Assembly (NCBI GenBank): GCA_934699585.1
Contig: CAKUWY010000003.1
Coordinates: 62,001-126,000, forward strand
Source: an uncultured Fibrobacter sp.
GTDB lineage: Bacteria; Fibrobacterota; Fibrobacteria; Fibrobacterales; Fibrobacteraceae
Length of the DNA: 64,000 nt
Reading direction: 5' to 3'
Shown here: in pieces, positions 8,227 to 15,861 of the stretch
Layout: every line of letters starts with the position of its first letter
Position numbering within the stretch: the stretch's first letter is position 1
Program-made: the position numbers and the translations under genes
The notes under the pieces: generated by a model
Told to the model about the DNA's origin: nothing
What the model saw: only the letters and a program-made list of their open reading frames with translations
Database searches by the model: none

Positions 8227-9960
8227 TTAGCTTTCCGATTTTTCGGACGAAGTTTCGGTGCTTTCGCCAGCCTGTACTTCGGCTTTTTCAGCGGCCTGTG
8301 CCGAAGCATCCTTGTCGCGGATAGTGGCACGGCGGATCTTTCCGCTGATGGTCTTGGGCAGTTCCGTCACGAAATCGATAATGCGTGGGCTCTTGTAGCT
8401 GGCGGCAATCTTCTTTGCGAAAAGCTGGATTTCCTTGGACAGTTCCTTGGAGGCCTCGTAGCCCTTCTGGAGCACGATGGTGGCCTTCACGGCCTGGCCA
8501 CGGTCCTTGTCCTCGATGCCCGTGACGGCCACTTCCAGCACGGCGGGGTGCTTGTGGAGCACTTCTTCTACTTCGAAGGGGCTGATACGGTATCCGGAGC
8601 TCTTGATCAGGTCGTCGGTGCGGCCCACGAACCAGAAATAACCGTCCTTGTCCCGGGTGGCGGTGTCTCCGGTATGGTAAACTCCGCCTGCGAAAACTTT
8701 CTCCGTGCGTTCTTCGTCGCGGTAGTAGCCGCCGAACATGCCGAAAGGCTTGCCCTGGTCAATTTGGATAATCAATTCGCCCACTTCATCTACACCGCAA
8801 GGTTCTCCTTCGGCGTTGACGATTTCCATGCGGTAGCCCGGCGAAGGCTTGCCGATGGAGCCCGGCTTCGGGATATCCCAGCCGAAATTTCCGGTGGTAA
8901 GAGTCAGTTCTGTTTGGCCGTAACCTTCTTGCAGTCGGATGCCTGTCTGCTCGAAGAACTGGTTGTAGATGTCCAGGTTCAACGACTCGCCTGCAGTGGT
9001 GCAGTACTTGAGGCTGGAAAGATCGTACTTGGAAAGGCCGTGGTGCAAAATGTAGCGGTACACGGTGGGCGGTGCGCAGAAGGTAGTGACCTTGTATTCG
9101 GCCATTTTCTCCAGGAGCTTTCCCGGAATGAATACCTTCATGTCGTAGGTGAACACGGCAGAGCCTGCAATCCACTGGCCGTAGATTTTTCCCCAGAGGG
9201 CTTTGGCCCAGCCGGTTTCGGCAACAGTCAGGTGGCGGCCTCCCTCAATCACGTGCTGCCAGTACTTGGCGGTGACGATGTGTCCCAGAGGGTAGGTGTA
9301 GGTGTGGGCCACCATCTTGGGGTTAGAACTTGTGCCGCTGGTGAAATACACCACCATGATGTCGTCATTATGGGTGGCTGCATCTCCCGTGGGCCGTGGG
9401 AAACTGGCCGGGAAAATTTCGTAATCATCGTAGAAGCTAATCCAGTTCTGGCGGGCGGTTTGGCCCACGGTTACCAGCTTTTCTACGGAGGGGCACTTGG
9501 ATTTTGCCTTGTCCACCTCTTTTTGGAGGGCGGGCTCGTCGTAGGTCACCACCATCTTCACGTCGGCGGCCTTGAAACGGTATTCCAGGTCTTCGGCGGC
9601 CAGCATGTTGGTGGCCGGGATGGCGATGGCGCCAATGCGGTGCAGCGCCAAGAGGAAAAACCAGAATTCGTAACGGCGTCGGAGGATGAGCATCACCCGG
9701 TCGCCCTTGACGATTCCCTGTTCTACCAAGAAGTTGGCCGTGCGCTGGGAGGCTAGCGACAAATCCTTGAAGGTGAAGATGTGACTTTCGTCTTCGTCGT
9801 CACACCAGACCAGGGCTTCGCGCTTGGGTTCTTCCTTGGCGTATTCATCTACCACATCGTAGGCAAAATTGAAATTTTCCGGAATGGAAATCTTGAAGTT
9901 CTTGTAAAGGTCGTCGTAAGAACTGTATTCCGTCCGGGAGAGAAACTTGTTGAGCATCAT
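8227..9960 (-). CDS. AMP-forming acyl-CoA synthetase
   Basis: This ANL-superfamily enzyme activates a carboxylate with ATP to an acyl-AMP and then a CoA thioester. The P-loop YFTSGTSSNPK is at residues 205-215, the GYGQTE motif follows in the middle, YHTGD and GRTDDLIKSSGYRI mark the domain hinge, and the catalytic lysine lies in ISGKIRRATIR near the C-terminus. It looks closest to the medium-chain acyl-CoA synthetase group. An acidic Ser/Glu-rich tail of about 25 residues is extra. It sits between a DUF2334 deacetylase and an MFS transporter with spacers of about 24 and 21 bp. Confidence 0.88.
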   Translation of the reverse strand: MMLNKFLSRTEYSSYDDLYKNFKISIPENFNFAYDVVDEYAKEEPKREALVWCDDEDESHIFTFKDLSLASQRTANFLVEQGIVKGDRVMLILRRRYEFWFFLLALHRIGAIAIPATNMLAAEDLEYRFKAADVKMVVTYDEPALQKEVDKAKSKCPSVEKLVTVGQTARQNWISFYDDYEIFPASFPRPTGDAATHNDDIMVVYFTSGTSSNPKMVAHTYTYPLGHIVTAKYWQHVIEGGRHLTVAETGWAKALWGKIYGQWIAGSAVFTYDMKVFIPGKLLEKMAEYKVTTFCAPPTVYRYILHHGLSKYDLSSLKYCTTAGESLNLDIYNQFFEQTGIRLQEGYGQTELTLTTGNFGWDIPKPGSIGKPSPGYRMEIVNAEGEPCGVDEVGELIIQIDQGKPFGMFGGYYRDEERTEKVFAGGVYHTGDTATRDKDGYFWFVGRTDDLIKSSGYRISPFEVEEVLHKHPAVLEVAVTGIEDKDRGQAVKATIVLQKGYEASKELSKEIQLFAKKIAASYKSPRIIDFVTELPKTISGKIRRATIRDKDASAQAAEKAEVQAGESTETSSEKSES

Positions 9961-9984
9961 ATCTTGATTCCCGAGATTCTGACC

Positions 9985-10755
9985 TTACAGATCCTTGTAC
10001 ATGATTTTTTCGCGCATGGTGGAGGTGTAGCGCACCATGTTCAAGATGCGCTTCTCGCCGATGGTCCTGAAATCCTTTTCGTGGAACACCAGACGGTGGG
10101 TGCCGCCCGGCAGGAGCATCCGGAGGCAGGCGTATGTCTGGGCAAGACCCAAGAGTGCGTTTGGAATAATGGAAAAGCTGAGGGTCTTGGAATAGGTTTT
10201 CTTGATCTTGTCGCCGATCTTCTTGTAGATGCCGTGGTAGTCTTCGTAGTAGTCGAAGATTTCCAAGGCTTGCTGCTTGAGGAATTTGTTCCCGAACCAG
10301 ATGGGCGGAATGAATCCGGAGGGTTTGCCTGTGCCGTGGGCCTTCCACAGGGCGAGGCTACGCTTGAGGAGCGCCTGGGTGAGCCGCTCGTTGAGACCTG
10401 CAAATTCGGCCTCGTTGTTGGAAATCAGCAGGGCGAGCTTGCCCTGGAGGCTGCGCTTCAGGGAAAGGTCTGCACGGTGGCGTGCCCCGTGGAGCATGAT
10501 TTCGTAGCCTTCCTGCACGAACTTTTCCAGTTCTTCGCGGAATTCTTCGGCTTCCGATTCCGGAGCGGCACCAAAGGCGGGCACCACGGCGATGCTGATG
10601 GGGGAGCCTGCGGCTTCTGCAATCTTGCGGATTTGCACACGGGCCTTTTTGAAATTCATGACGCTAAAGCTGTGATAGCACAAAATGAACTTTTTCTTCT
10701 TGTGGAATACAGCTTCGGCGGCCTGGATGTCGGCAATGTCCTTGTTTTGTTCCAT
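9985..10755 (-). CDS. DUF2334 polysaccharide deacetylase-like protein
   Basis: The 256-residue product has the spacing of DUF2334 proteins: an early CYHSFSV segment, then YEIMLHGARH with the paired histidines that would bind metal in NodB-type deacetylases, then GFIPPIWFGN. No signal peptide is visible, so a cytoplasmic place is likely. It starts 9 bp after the stop of a 44-residue membrane peptide and precedes the acyl-CoA synthetase. A deacylating or deacetylating reaction paired with acyl activation is a plausible but unproven reading. Confidence 0.7.
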   Translation of the reverse strand: MEQNKDIADIQAAEAVFHKKKKFILCYHSFSVMNFKKARVQIRKIAEAAGSPISIAVVPAFGAAPESEAEEFREELEKFVQEGYEIMLHGARHRADLSLKRSLQGKLALLISNNEAEFAGLNERLTQALLKRSLALWKAHGTGKPSGFIPPIWFGNKFLKQQALEIFDYYEDYHGIYKKIGDKIKKTYSKTLSFSIIPNALLGLAQTYACLRMLLPGGTHRLVFHEKDFRTIGEKRILNMVRYTSTMREKIMYKDL

Positions 10756-10764
10756 AAGGTGAGC

Positions 10765-10899
10765 CTACTCCTGGTCGTTGGAATTGTTCTTGAAATCTTC
10801 CTGTTCCAGTTTCAGGGAGATGAAAAGGTGATAAAAAAAGAAAAGGATAACCGTCACGACGGAAACCTTGATCCATGATTTGAACAGCCAATCGGACAT
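10765..10899 (-). CDS. 44-residue single-span membrane peptide
   Basis: A short gene begins MSDWLFKSWIKVS, followed by one hydrophobic segment (about residues 12-29, ending FFFYHLFISL) and a charged tail KLEQEDFKNNSNDQE. AGGAG stands 6 bp before the ATG, and the stop lies 9 bp before the start of the deacetylase gene, so it looks translated as the first gene of that operon. A terminator lies upstream, so the operon promoter must be in the roughly 45 bp between them. I do not recognise the family. Confidence 0.7.
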   Translation of the reverse strand: MSDWLFKSWIKVSVVTVILFFFYHLFISLKLEQEDFKNNSNDQE

Positions 10900-10943
10900 A
10901 CTATGCTCCTGTGCTACTTTGTTCCCTCTAAAGATACAAAAAA

Positions 10944-10980
10944 GCGGTAAAATGAAAATGCCCGACCGAGATCGGGCATT
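10944..10980 (-). terminator. Rho-independent terminator after fabV
   Basis: Read on the minus strand, AATGCCCGA pairs perfectly with TCGGGCATT around a 6-base loop, followed by TTTTCATTTT. It separates fabV from the membrane-peptide operon. The stem is a member of the ATGCCCGA palindrome family. Confidence 0.8.
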
Positions 10981-10989
10981 AGCATTACA

Positions 10990-11025
10990 CTAGATCCTAG
11001 ACCCTAGTTCCTAGGCCCTGGCCTA
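10990..11025 (-). repeat. heptamer repeat array starting at the fabV stop
   Basis: On the plus strand the units are CTAGATC, CTAGACC, CTAGTTC, CTAGGCC, CTGGCCT. On the coding strand of fabV the array begins with the TAG stop codon itself (11025-11023) and reads away from the gene. Confidence 0.8.
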
Positions 11026-12219
11026 GATCGTCGCCATGGTGGCTACATCGGCGTTGTAATCAACCCCTTCTACGTCGAAACCGTTAGTGGCCAAAAAGTC
11101 GTGGCGGTAGCCTTCCAGGTCGCCTACCTGGGCGAAGTTCTCCTGGGTGATGGTGGCCATGCGCTTCTTGACTTCCTCCTGGACCTTGGGGTCCATTTCG
11201 AGGTCATCGATGCGGATGAGGTGGTTCTCGTCGGTAGGCACGGCAGAGCCGGTATAAAGGCGTTCGGCAAACAGGCGTTCCATCTGCTCGATGCAGCCTT
11301 CGTGGGTGCCCTGTTCCTTCATGACCTTGAACAGCACGGACAGGTACAGCGGGATAATGGGGATGACGGCGCTGGAGCGTGTCACCAGGCCCTTGTTCAC
11401 GGACACGTAGGCTTCGCCCTTGAGGCTTGCCTGGAGTTCGGCGTGGAGTTCCTTGGCGGTCTTTTCCAGGTGCTTCTTGGCGCCACCGATGGTGCCGTCG
11501 CGGTAGATGGGGTGAGAAAGGCTCGGTCCGATGTAGGAGTAGGCCACCGTCTTTACGCCTTCGGCAAGGACACCTGCTGCGGCCAGCTGGCGAATCCAAA
11601 GCGCCCAGTCTTCACCGCCCATGACCTTCACGGAGTTTTCCGCTTCTTCGGCAGTGGCGGGTTCGGCGCTGATGGTGCTGATCTTGCCGGTCATGCAGTC
11701 GATGGTCTCGCCAGAGAAGGTCTCTCCGATGGGCTTCAGCACGCTGCGGTACATGACGCCCGTGTCCGGGTCCACTCGGACGGCAGAAGCCACGCTGTAG
11801 ATAATCAGGTCGATCTTCTTGCCCATCTGCTTCACGGTTTCGATGACCTTCTTACGCATGTCGTGGGAGAAGGCGTCGCCGTTGAAAGTGACGGACTGGA
11901 GGCCTGCGGCCTTGGCTTCGCGGTCGAAGGCCATGTTGTTGTACCAGCCCGGCGTGCCGGACTTTTGTTCGGAGCCTTCTTTTTCGAAGGAAATGCCGAT
12001 GGTGTCGGCACCGTATTCAAAGGCGGCAGAAATGCGGCTGGCAAGCCCGTAACCGGTGGAGCATCCCACTACCAGCACGGTCTTGGGTTCGCCCTTGAGG
12101 TTACCCCTTTCGGCCTTTTTCTTTTGCACATACTTGATTTGACGAACGACGTCGGTAGCGCAGCCCTTGGGGTGGGCGTTGATGCACATATTGCTACGAA
12201 TCATGGGTTGGATGATCAT
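11023..12219 (-). CDS. fabV: Trans-2-enoyl-ACP/CoA reductase FabV
   Basis: FabV reduces the enoyl intermediate at the end of each fatty-acid elongation cycle with NADH. The start MIIQPMIRSNMCINAHPKGC is diagnostic. The short-chain-dehydrogenase-like catalytic pair Y-x8-K is in YRDGTIGGAKK, and the NAD-binding VVGCSTGYG follows the start region. I use the ATG at 12219 (AAGGAAT upstream) and not the longer frame. The 398-residue length is normal. It lies 25 bp downstream of fabF, forming a fatty-acid synthesis pair. FabV is insensitive to triclosan in studied bacteria (known of the family). Confidence 0.95.
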   Translation of the reverse strand: MIIQPMIRSNMCINAHPKGCATDVVRQIKYVQKKKAERGNLKGEPKTVLVVGCSTGYGLASRISAAFEYGADTIGISFEKEGSEQKSGTPGWYNNMAFDREAKAAGLQSVTFNGDAFSHDMRKKVIETVKQMGKKIDLIIYSVASAVRVDPDTGVMYRSVLKPIGETFSGETIDCMTGKISTISAEPATAEEAENSVKVMGGEDWALWIRQLAAAGVLAEGVKTVAYSYIGPSLSHPIYRDGTIGGAKKHLEKTAKELHAELQASLKGEAYVSVNKGLVTRSSAVIPIIPLYLSVLFKVMKEQGTHEGCIEQMERLFAERLYTGSAVPTDENHLIRIDDLEMDPKVQEEVKKRMATITQENFAQVGDLEGYRHDFLATNGFDVEGVDYNADVATMATI

Positions 12220-12244
12220 TATATTCCTTTTTTGATTTGGCTTT

Positions 12245-13495
12245 TTAGCCATTAAATTTCTTGATGACGACCACGCCGTTGTGACCGCCAAATCCGAGAG
12301 ATGCGGAAACGGCCACGTCGATGTTTCCTTCGACGCCTACCTTCGGCACGTAATCCAGGTCGCAGCCCTCGTCGGGGTTGTCCAGGTTCAGGGTGGCAGG
12401 GTAGAAGGTGTCGCGGATGGCGAGGGTGGAGATGATGGCCTCGATGACGCCCGCGGCGCCGACGCAGTGGCCGGTCATGCTCTTGGTGCTGGAAACCTTG
12501 ATCTTGTAGGCGTGTTCGCCCAGCACGATTTTCAGCATCTCGGTTTCGGTAATGTCGTTTAAGTGGGTGGATGTGCCGTGGGCGTTGTAGTAGTCCACGT
12601 CGGTAGGCGCAATGCCCGCATCTTTCAGGGCGCGGCTCATGGCCTTTGCGCAGGTCTCTCCACCCGGACGGGGGCTGGTAATGTGGTAGGCGTCGGCAGA
12701 GGCACCGTAGCCGGCCAGTTCCGCATAAATCTTGGCGCCGCGGGCCTTGGCGTGTTCCAGTTCTTCTAGGACCATCACAGCACCGCCTTCGCCCATGACA
12801 AAGCCGCTTCGGTCTTTGTCGAATGGGCGGGACGCCTTCTCGGGGTCGTCGTTGAACTTGTCGGTAAGGGCGTGCATGCCCGCAAAGCTCTTGATGGAAT
12901 ATTCCGTAATGCCGCTTTCGGAACCACCCGCCAGGCACACGTCCAGACGGCCGGACCGGATGGAATCTAGGGCGACCCCGATGGCGTCGGTGCCGGAGGC
13001 ACAGGCGGTGCACACCGTATGGGCAAGACCCGTGATGCCCAGAGCGATGGAAACGTTGGCGCAGGCCTCGTTGGGAATCAGTTCCGGCATGGCGAGAGGC
13101 GAAACCCTCCGCTTGCCGCCTTCGATGTACTTGTTGTAGGTCTCGTCAAGCACATCCATTCCCGAAAGACCGTTTCCGGCCACGATTCCCGTGGTGTCTT
13201 CGGCCAGCTGTTCGCGGTTAAGGCCCGCGTCCTTGACGGCTTCGTTGGCGGCTCCTACCAGGAACTGGGTGAAGCGGGCCATGCGGCGGGCTTCCTTGGG
13301 GTCGATTCCGTGTTCTTCGGGCTTGAAATCCTTGATTTCGGCGGCGATTTTTACGGAGCAATTGGAGGCGTCAAAAAGGGTAATGGGGGCGATACCGCTC
13401 TTGCCCTGCTTGATGGATTGCCACATATCGGCTACATTCTTTCCGACGGGTGTTACGGCACCGATGCCGGTAATGACGATTCTTCTCTTGCTCAT
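12245..13495 (-). CDS. fabF: 3-oxoacyl-ACP synthase II FabF
   Basis: FabF extends acyl-ACP by two carbons from malonyl-ACP. The nucleophile cysteine is in CTACASGTDAI (about C165) and the two catalytic histidines are in NAHGTSTHLND and TGHCVGAAG. The start MSKRRIVITGIG at 13495 matches the family and has GGGGG upstream; the longer frame is spurious. At 416 residues the length is typical. It is followed by fabV on the same strand. Confidence 0.95.
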   Translation of the reverse strand: MSKRRIVITGIGAVTPVGKNVADMWQSIKQGKSGIAPITLFDASNCSVKIAAEIKDFKPEEHGIDPKEARRMARFTQFLVGAANEAVKDAGLNREQLAEDTTGIVAGNGLSGMDVLDETYNKYIEGGKRRVSPLAMPELIPNEACANVSIALGITGLAHTVCTACASGTDAIGVALDSIRSGRLDVCLAGGSESGITEYSIKSFAGMHALTDKFNDDPEKASRPFDKDRSGFVMGEGGAVMVLEELEHAKARGAKIYAELAGYGASADAYHITSPRPGGETCAKAMSRALKDAGIAPTDVDYYNAHGTSTHLNDITETEMLKIVLGEHAYKIKVSSTKSMTGHCVGAAGVIEAIISTLAIRDTFYPATLNLDNPDEGCDLDYVPKVGVEGNIDVAVSASLGFGGHNGVVVIKKFNG

Positions 13496-13625
13496 GGAAT
13501 CCCCCTTTTTTGCGCCCAAAGATAGCTTATTTTATGCGGTTTTCACACCGTTTTTTGTGGAAAACGATTTGACAAAATTTATCAAAAAGCCGAAATAAGG
13601 AAAAAGGAATGTTTTTGTAAGCGCC

Positions 13626-15041
13626 TTACCCGACGCTGTGTTCGAGTTTCAAGGTCAGCAGTTGTCTTGCTTCCGTGGCGAATTCGCCGGGGAGCTCTTT
13701 AAATACATCTTTGCAGAATCCGCCCACCATCGCCTGAATGGCGTCTTCGCGCTTGATGCCGCGGCTTTCGAAATAGAAAAGCTGGTCTTCGCTGATGCGG
13801 CTGGTGGTGGCTTCGTGTTCGGTGGTGGAGCTTGCGTTTGCGACAGTGATGTAGGGAAACGTGTGGGCTGCACTCTTGTCGCCCACCAGCATGCTGTCGC
13901 ACTGCGTGTAGTTGCGGGCGCCCGTGGCCGACTTGCGGATGCTCACTTCGCCGCGGTAGGCGTTGCTAGAATAGTCTGCGCTGATACCTTTACTGATAAT
14001 CGTGCTCTTGGTGTTCTTGCCGATATGAATCATCTTGGTACCGGTATCGGCCTGCATGTGCCCGTTGGTGAGGGCCACGCTGTAGAATTCACCGACGGAG
14101 TTGTCGCCGAGCAAAACGCAGCTCGGGTACTTCCACGTGATGGCGGAACCCGTTTCCACCTGCGTCCAGCTGATGCGGCTGTTCTTGCCGGCGCACTTCC
14201 CGCGCTTGGTGACAAAGTTGTACACGCCGCCGGCTCCCGTCTCGCGATCGCCCGCGTACCAGTTCTGCACGGTCGAGTATTTAATGCTTGCGTTATCCTT
14301 CGCTACCAGTTCCACGATGGCGCTGTGCAGTTGCTTGCTGCTGAATTCCGGCGCGGTGCAACCTTCCAGGTAGCTCACGCTGGCACCTTCGTCGGCGATA
14401 ATCAGGGTGCGTTCGAACTGGCCTGCTTCCTTGTTGTTGATGCGGAAGTAGGTGGAAAGATCCATGGGGCACTTGACTCCGGGCGGAATATAGACGAAGC
14501 TTCCGTCGCCAAAGACGGCGCTGTTGAGGGCCGCAAAGTAGTTGTCGCCTGCGGGCACCACCGAGCCCAGGTACTCCTCGATGAGTTCGGGGTATTCCTT
14601 GATGGCGTCGCTGATGCTGCAGAACAGAATGCCCATTTCCATGAGCTTGCGCTTATGGCTGGTGTATATGCTCACCGAGTCAAAGACTGCGTCTACGGCC
14701 ACGTTGGCCAGACGCTTCTGTTCGTCCAGCGGAATGCCCAATTTTTCGAAGGTGGCCAGGAGTTCCGGGTCCACGTCCTCGATTTTTTCGTGGCTCTTCT
14801 TGGTCTTCGGGGCGGAGTAATAGACGATGTCCTGCAGGTCCACCGGCGCAAAGTTCAGTTCACCCCAGTTGGGCTGCTCCATGGTCTTGAGCTTCTCGAA
14901 GGCCTTCAGGCGAAAATCCAGCATGAACTGCGGTTCGCCGCGGAGCTTGGAAGCCCTGCGGATGATATCTTCGTTCAGGCCCTTCTCGAAGGCCTCGTTC
15001 TCGATATCCGTTACAAAACCGTACTTGTAGTTCTCGCTCAT
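13626..15041 (-). CDS. sufB: Fe-S cluster assembly protein SufB
   Basis: SufB is the main scaffold subunit of SufBC2D. The start MSENYKYGFVTDIENEAFEKG and the middle YIPPGVKCPMDLSTYFRIN are characteristic, and the C-terminal half has the beta-helix with RISEDQLFYFESRGI. I use the ATG at 15041; the upstream in-frame extension is not conserved. Length is 471 residues. Unusually, sufC and sufD are not next door but lie 12 kb further along the same strand behind dnaG. Fatty-acid genes follow after about 130 bp. Confidence 0.95.
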   Translation of the reverse strand: MSENYKYGFVTDIENEAFEKGLNEDIIRRASKLRGEPQFMLDFRLKAFEKLKTMEQPNWGELNFAPVDLQDIVYYSAPKTKKSHEKIEDVDPELLATFEKLGIPLDEQKRLANVAVDAVFDSVSIYTSHKRKLMEMGILFCSISDAIKEYPELIEEYLGSVVPAGDNYFAALNSAVFGDGSFVYIPPGVKCPMDLSTYFRINNKEAGQFERTLIIADEGASVSYLEGCTAPEFSSKQLHSAIVELVAKDNASIKYSTVQNWYAGDRETGAGGVYNFVTKRGKCAGKNSRISWTQVETGSAITWKYPSCVLLGDNSVGEFYSVALTNGHMQADTGTKMIHIGKNTKSTIISKGISADYSSNAYRGEVSIRKSATGARNYTQCDSMLVGDKSAAHTFPYITVANASSTTEHEATTSRISEDQLFYFESRGIKREDAIQAMVGGFCKDVFKELPGEFATEARQLLTLKLEHSVG

Positions 15042-15138
15042 GGTGTGCCAAATATAGCAATCAAAATGTATATTTAAGCCAATTCCTGGAATGTTCATTG
15101 ACTTCCGGGATGAGGATTGGTTTTTCTAGGAGTTTAAA

Positions 15139-15858
15139 ATGAACGGATTTCGCTTGGCCATGACTGTGGCTTTGGCTTCTGTGTTGATTGTTCCTTCGGC
15201 CTTTGCCAAAGATTTGGCCCCCAACAAGACTCATGCGGTGTTGAACATTACCTACGTGAACGACGACGATGTTCCTCACGCCAAAAAGACGCTGACCTTC
15301 GTGGGCATCAAGAAACCCAAGAACAAGATCAAGGTGACTACGGATACCTACGGCGAGGCCAGTTTCCATATCCCTCGCGAAGATTCCTACAAGATTCTCT
15401 GCGAAAGCCTGACAGGCCCTTTCGAGTGCGGTGAAACCCCCTACGTTTCCTTGACGGCCAGTACCGGCGGCGTGACGGTGGTGTTCGACGACACCCGTGC
15501 TGAACTGACGGGCGTTACCTTCAAGGCCGGAAGCGCCGAACTGGTGCCCAGTTCCTTGAAAACCTTGAATTCGGCTATTGCTGGCCTCAAGCGCAATACC
15601 AAGGCCAAGGTGGAAATCGAAGGCCACACCAGTTCCGAAGGTAGCGACGAATTGAACCAGACTCTTTCCGAAGAACGGGCCGCTAGCGTGCGCGCCTACA
15701 TGATCAAGAAAGGAATTTCTCCGGACCGGGTGACGGCCGTAGGTTATGGCCCCAGCAGGCCCAAGGCGGACAATTCCACCGAGGCAGGCCGCAAGGCCAA
15801 CCGCCGTATCGAAATTCGCGTGGTGAACGCCTCTGAAGTGGGCGCCGTTCAGGAATAA
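15139..15858 (+). CDS. OmpA-family peptidoglycan-binding protein
   Basis: A Sec signal peptide (residues 1-23, cleaved after AFA) leads an Ig-like or carboxypeptidase-regulatory-like region (about 25-115), followed by a C-terminal OmpA domain (about 125-230). EIEGHTSSEGSDELNQTLSEERA and the closing ADNSTEAGRKANRRIEI are the family signature that binds peptidoglycan. The product is probably periplasmic and tethers envelope layers; no lipobox is present. AGGAG precedes the ATG. The gene converges with ligA, leaving 3 bp between stop codons. Confidence 0.85.
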   Translation: MNGFRLAMTVALASVLIVPSAFAKDLAPNKTHAVLNITYVNDDDVPHAKKTLTFVGIKKPKNKIKVTTDTYGEASFHIPREDSYKILCESLTGPFECGETPYVSLTASTGGVTVVFDDTRAELTGVTFKAGSAELVPSSLKTLNSAIAGLKRNTKAKVEIEGHTSSEGSDELNQTLSEERAASVRAYMIKKGISPDRVTAVGYGPSRPKADNSTEAGRKANRRIEIRVVNASEVGAVQE

Positions 15859-15861
15859 TTT

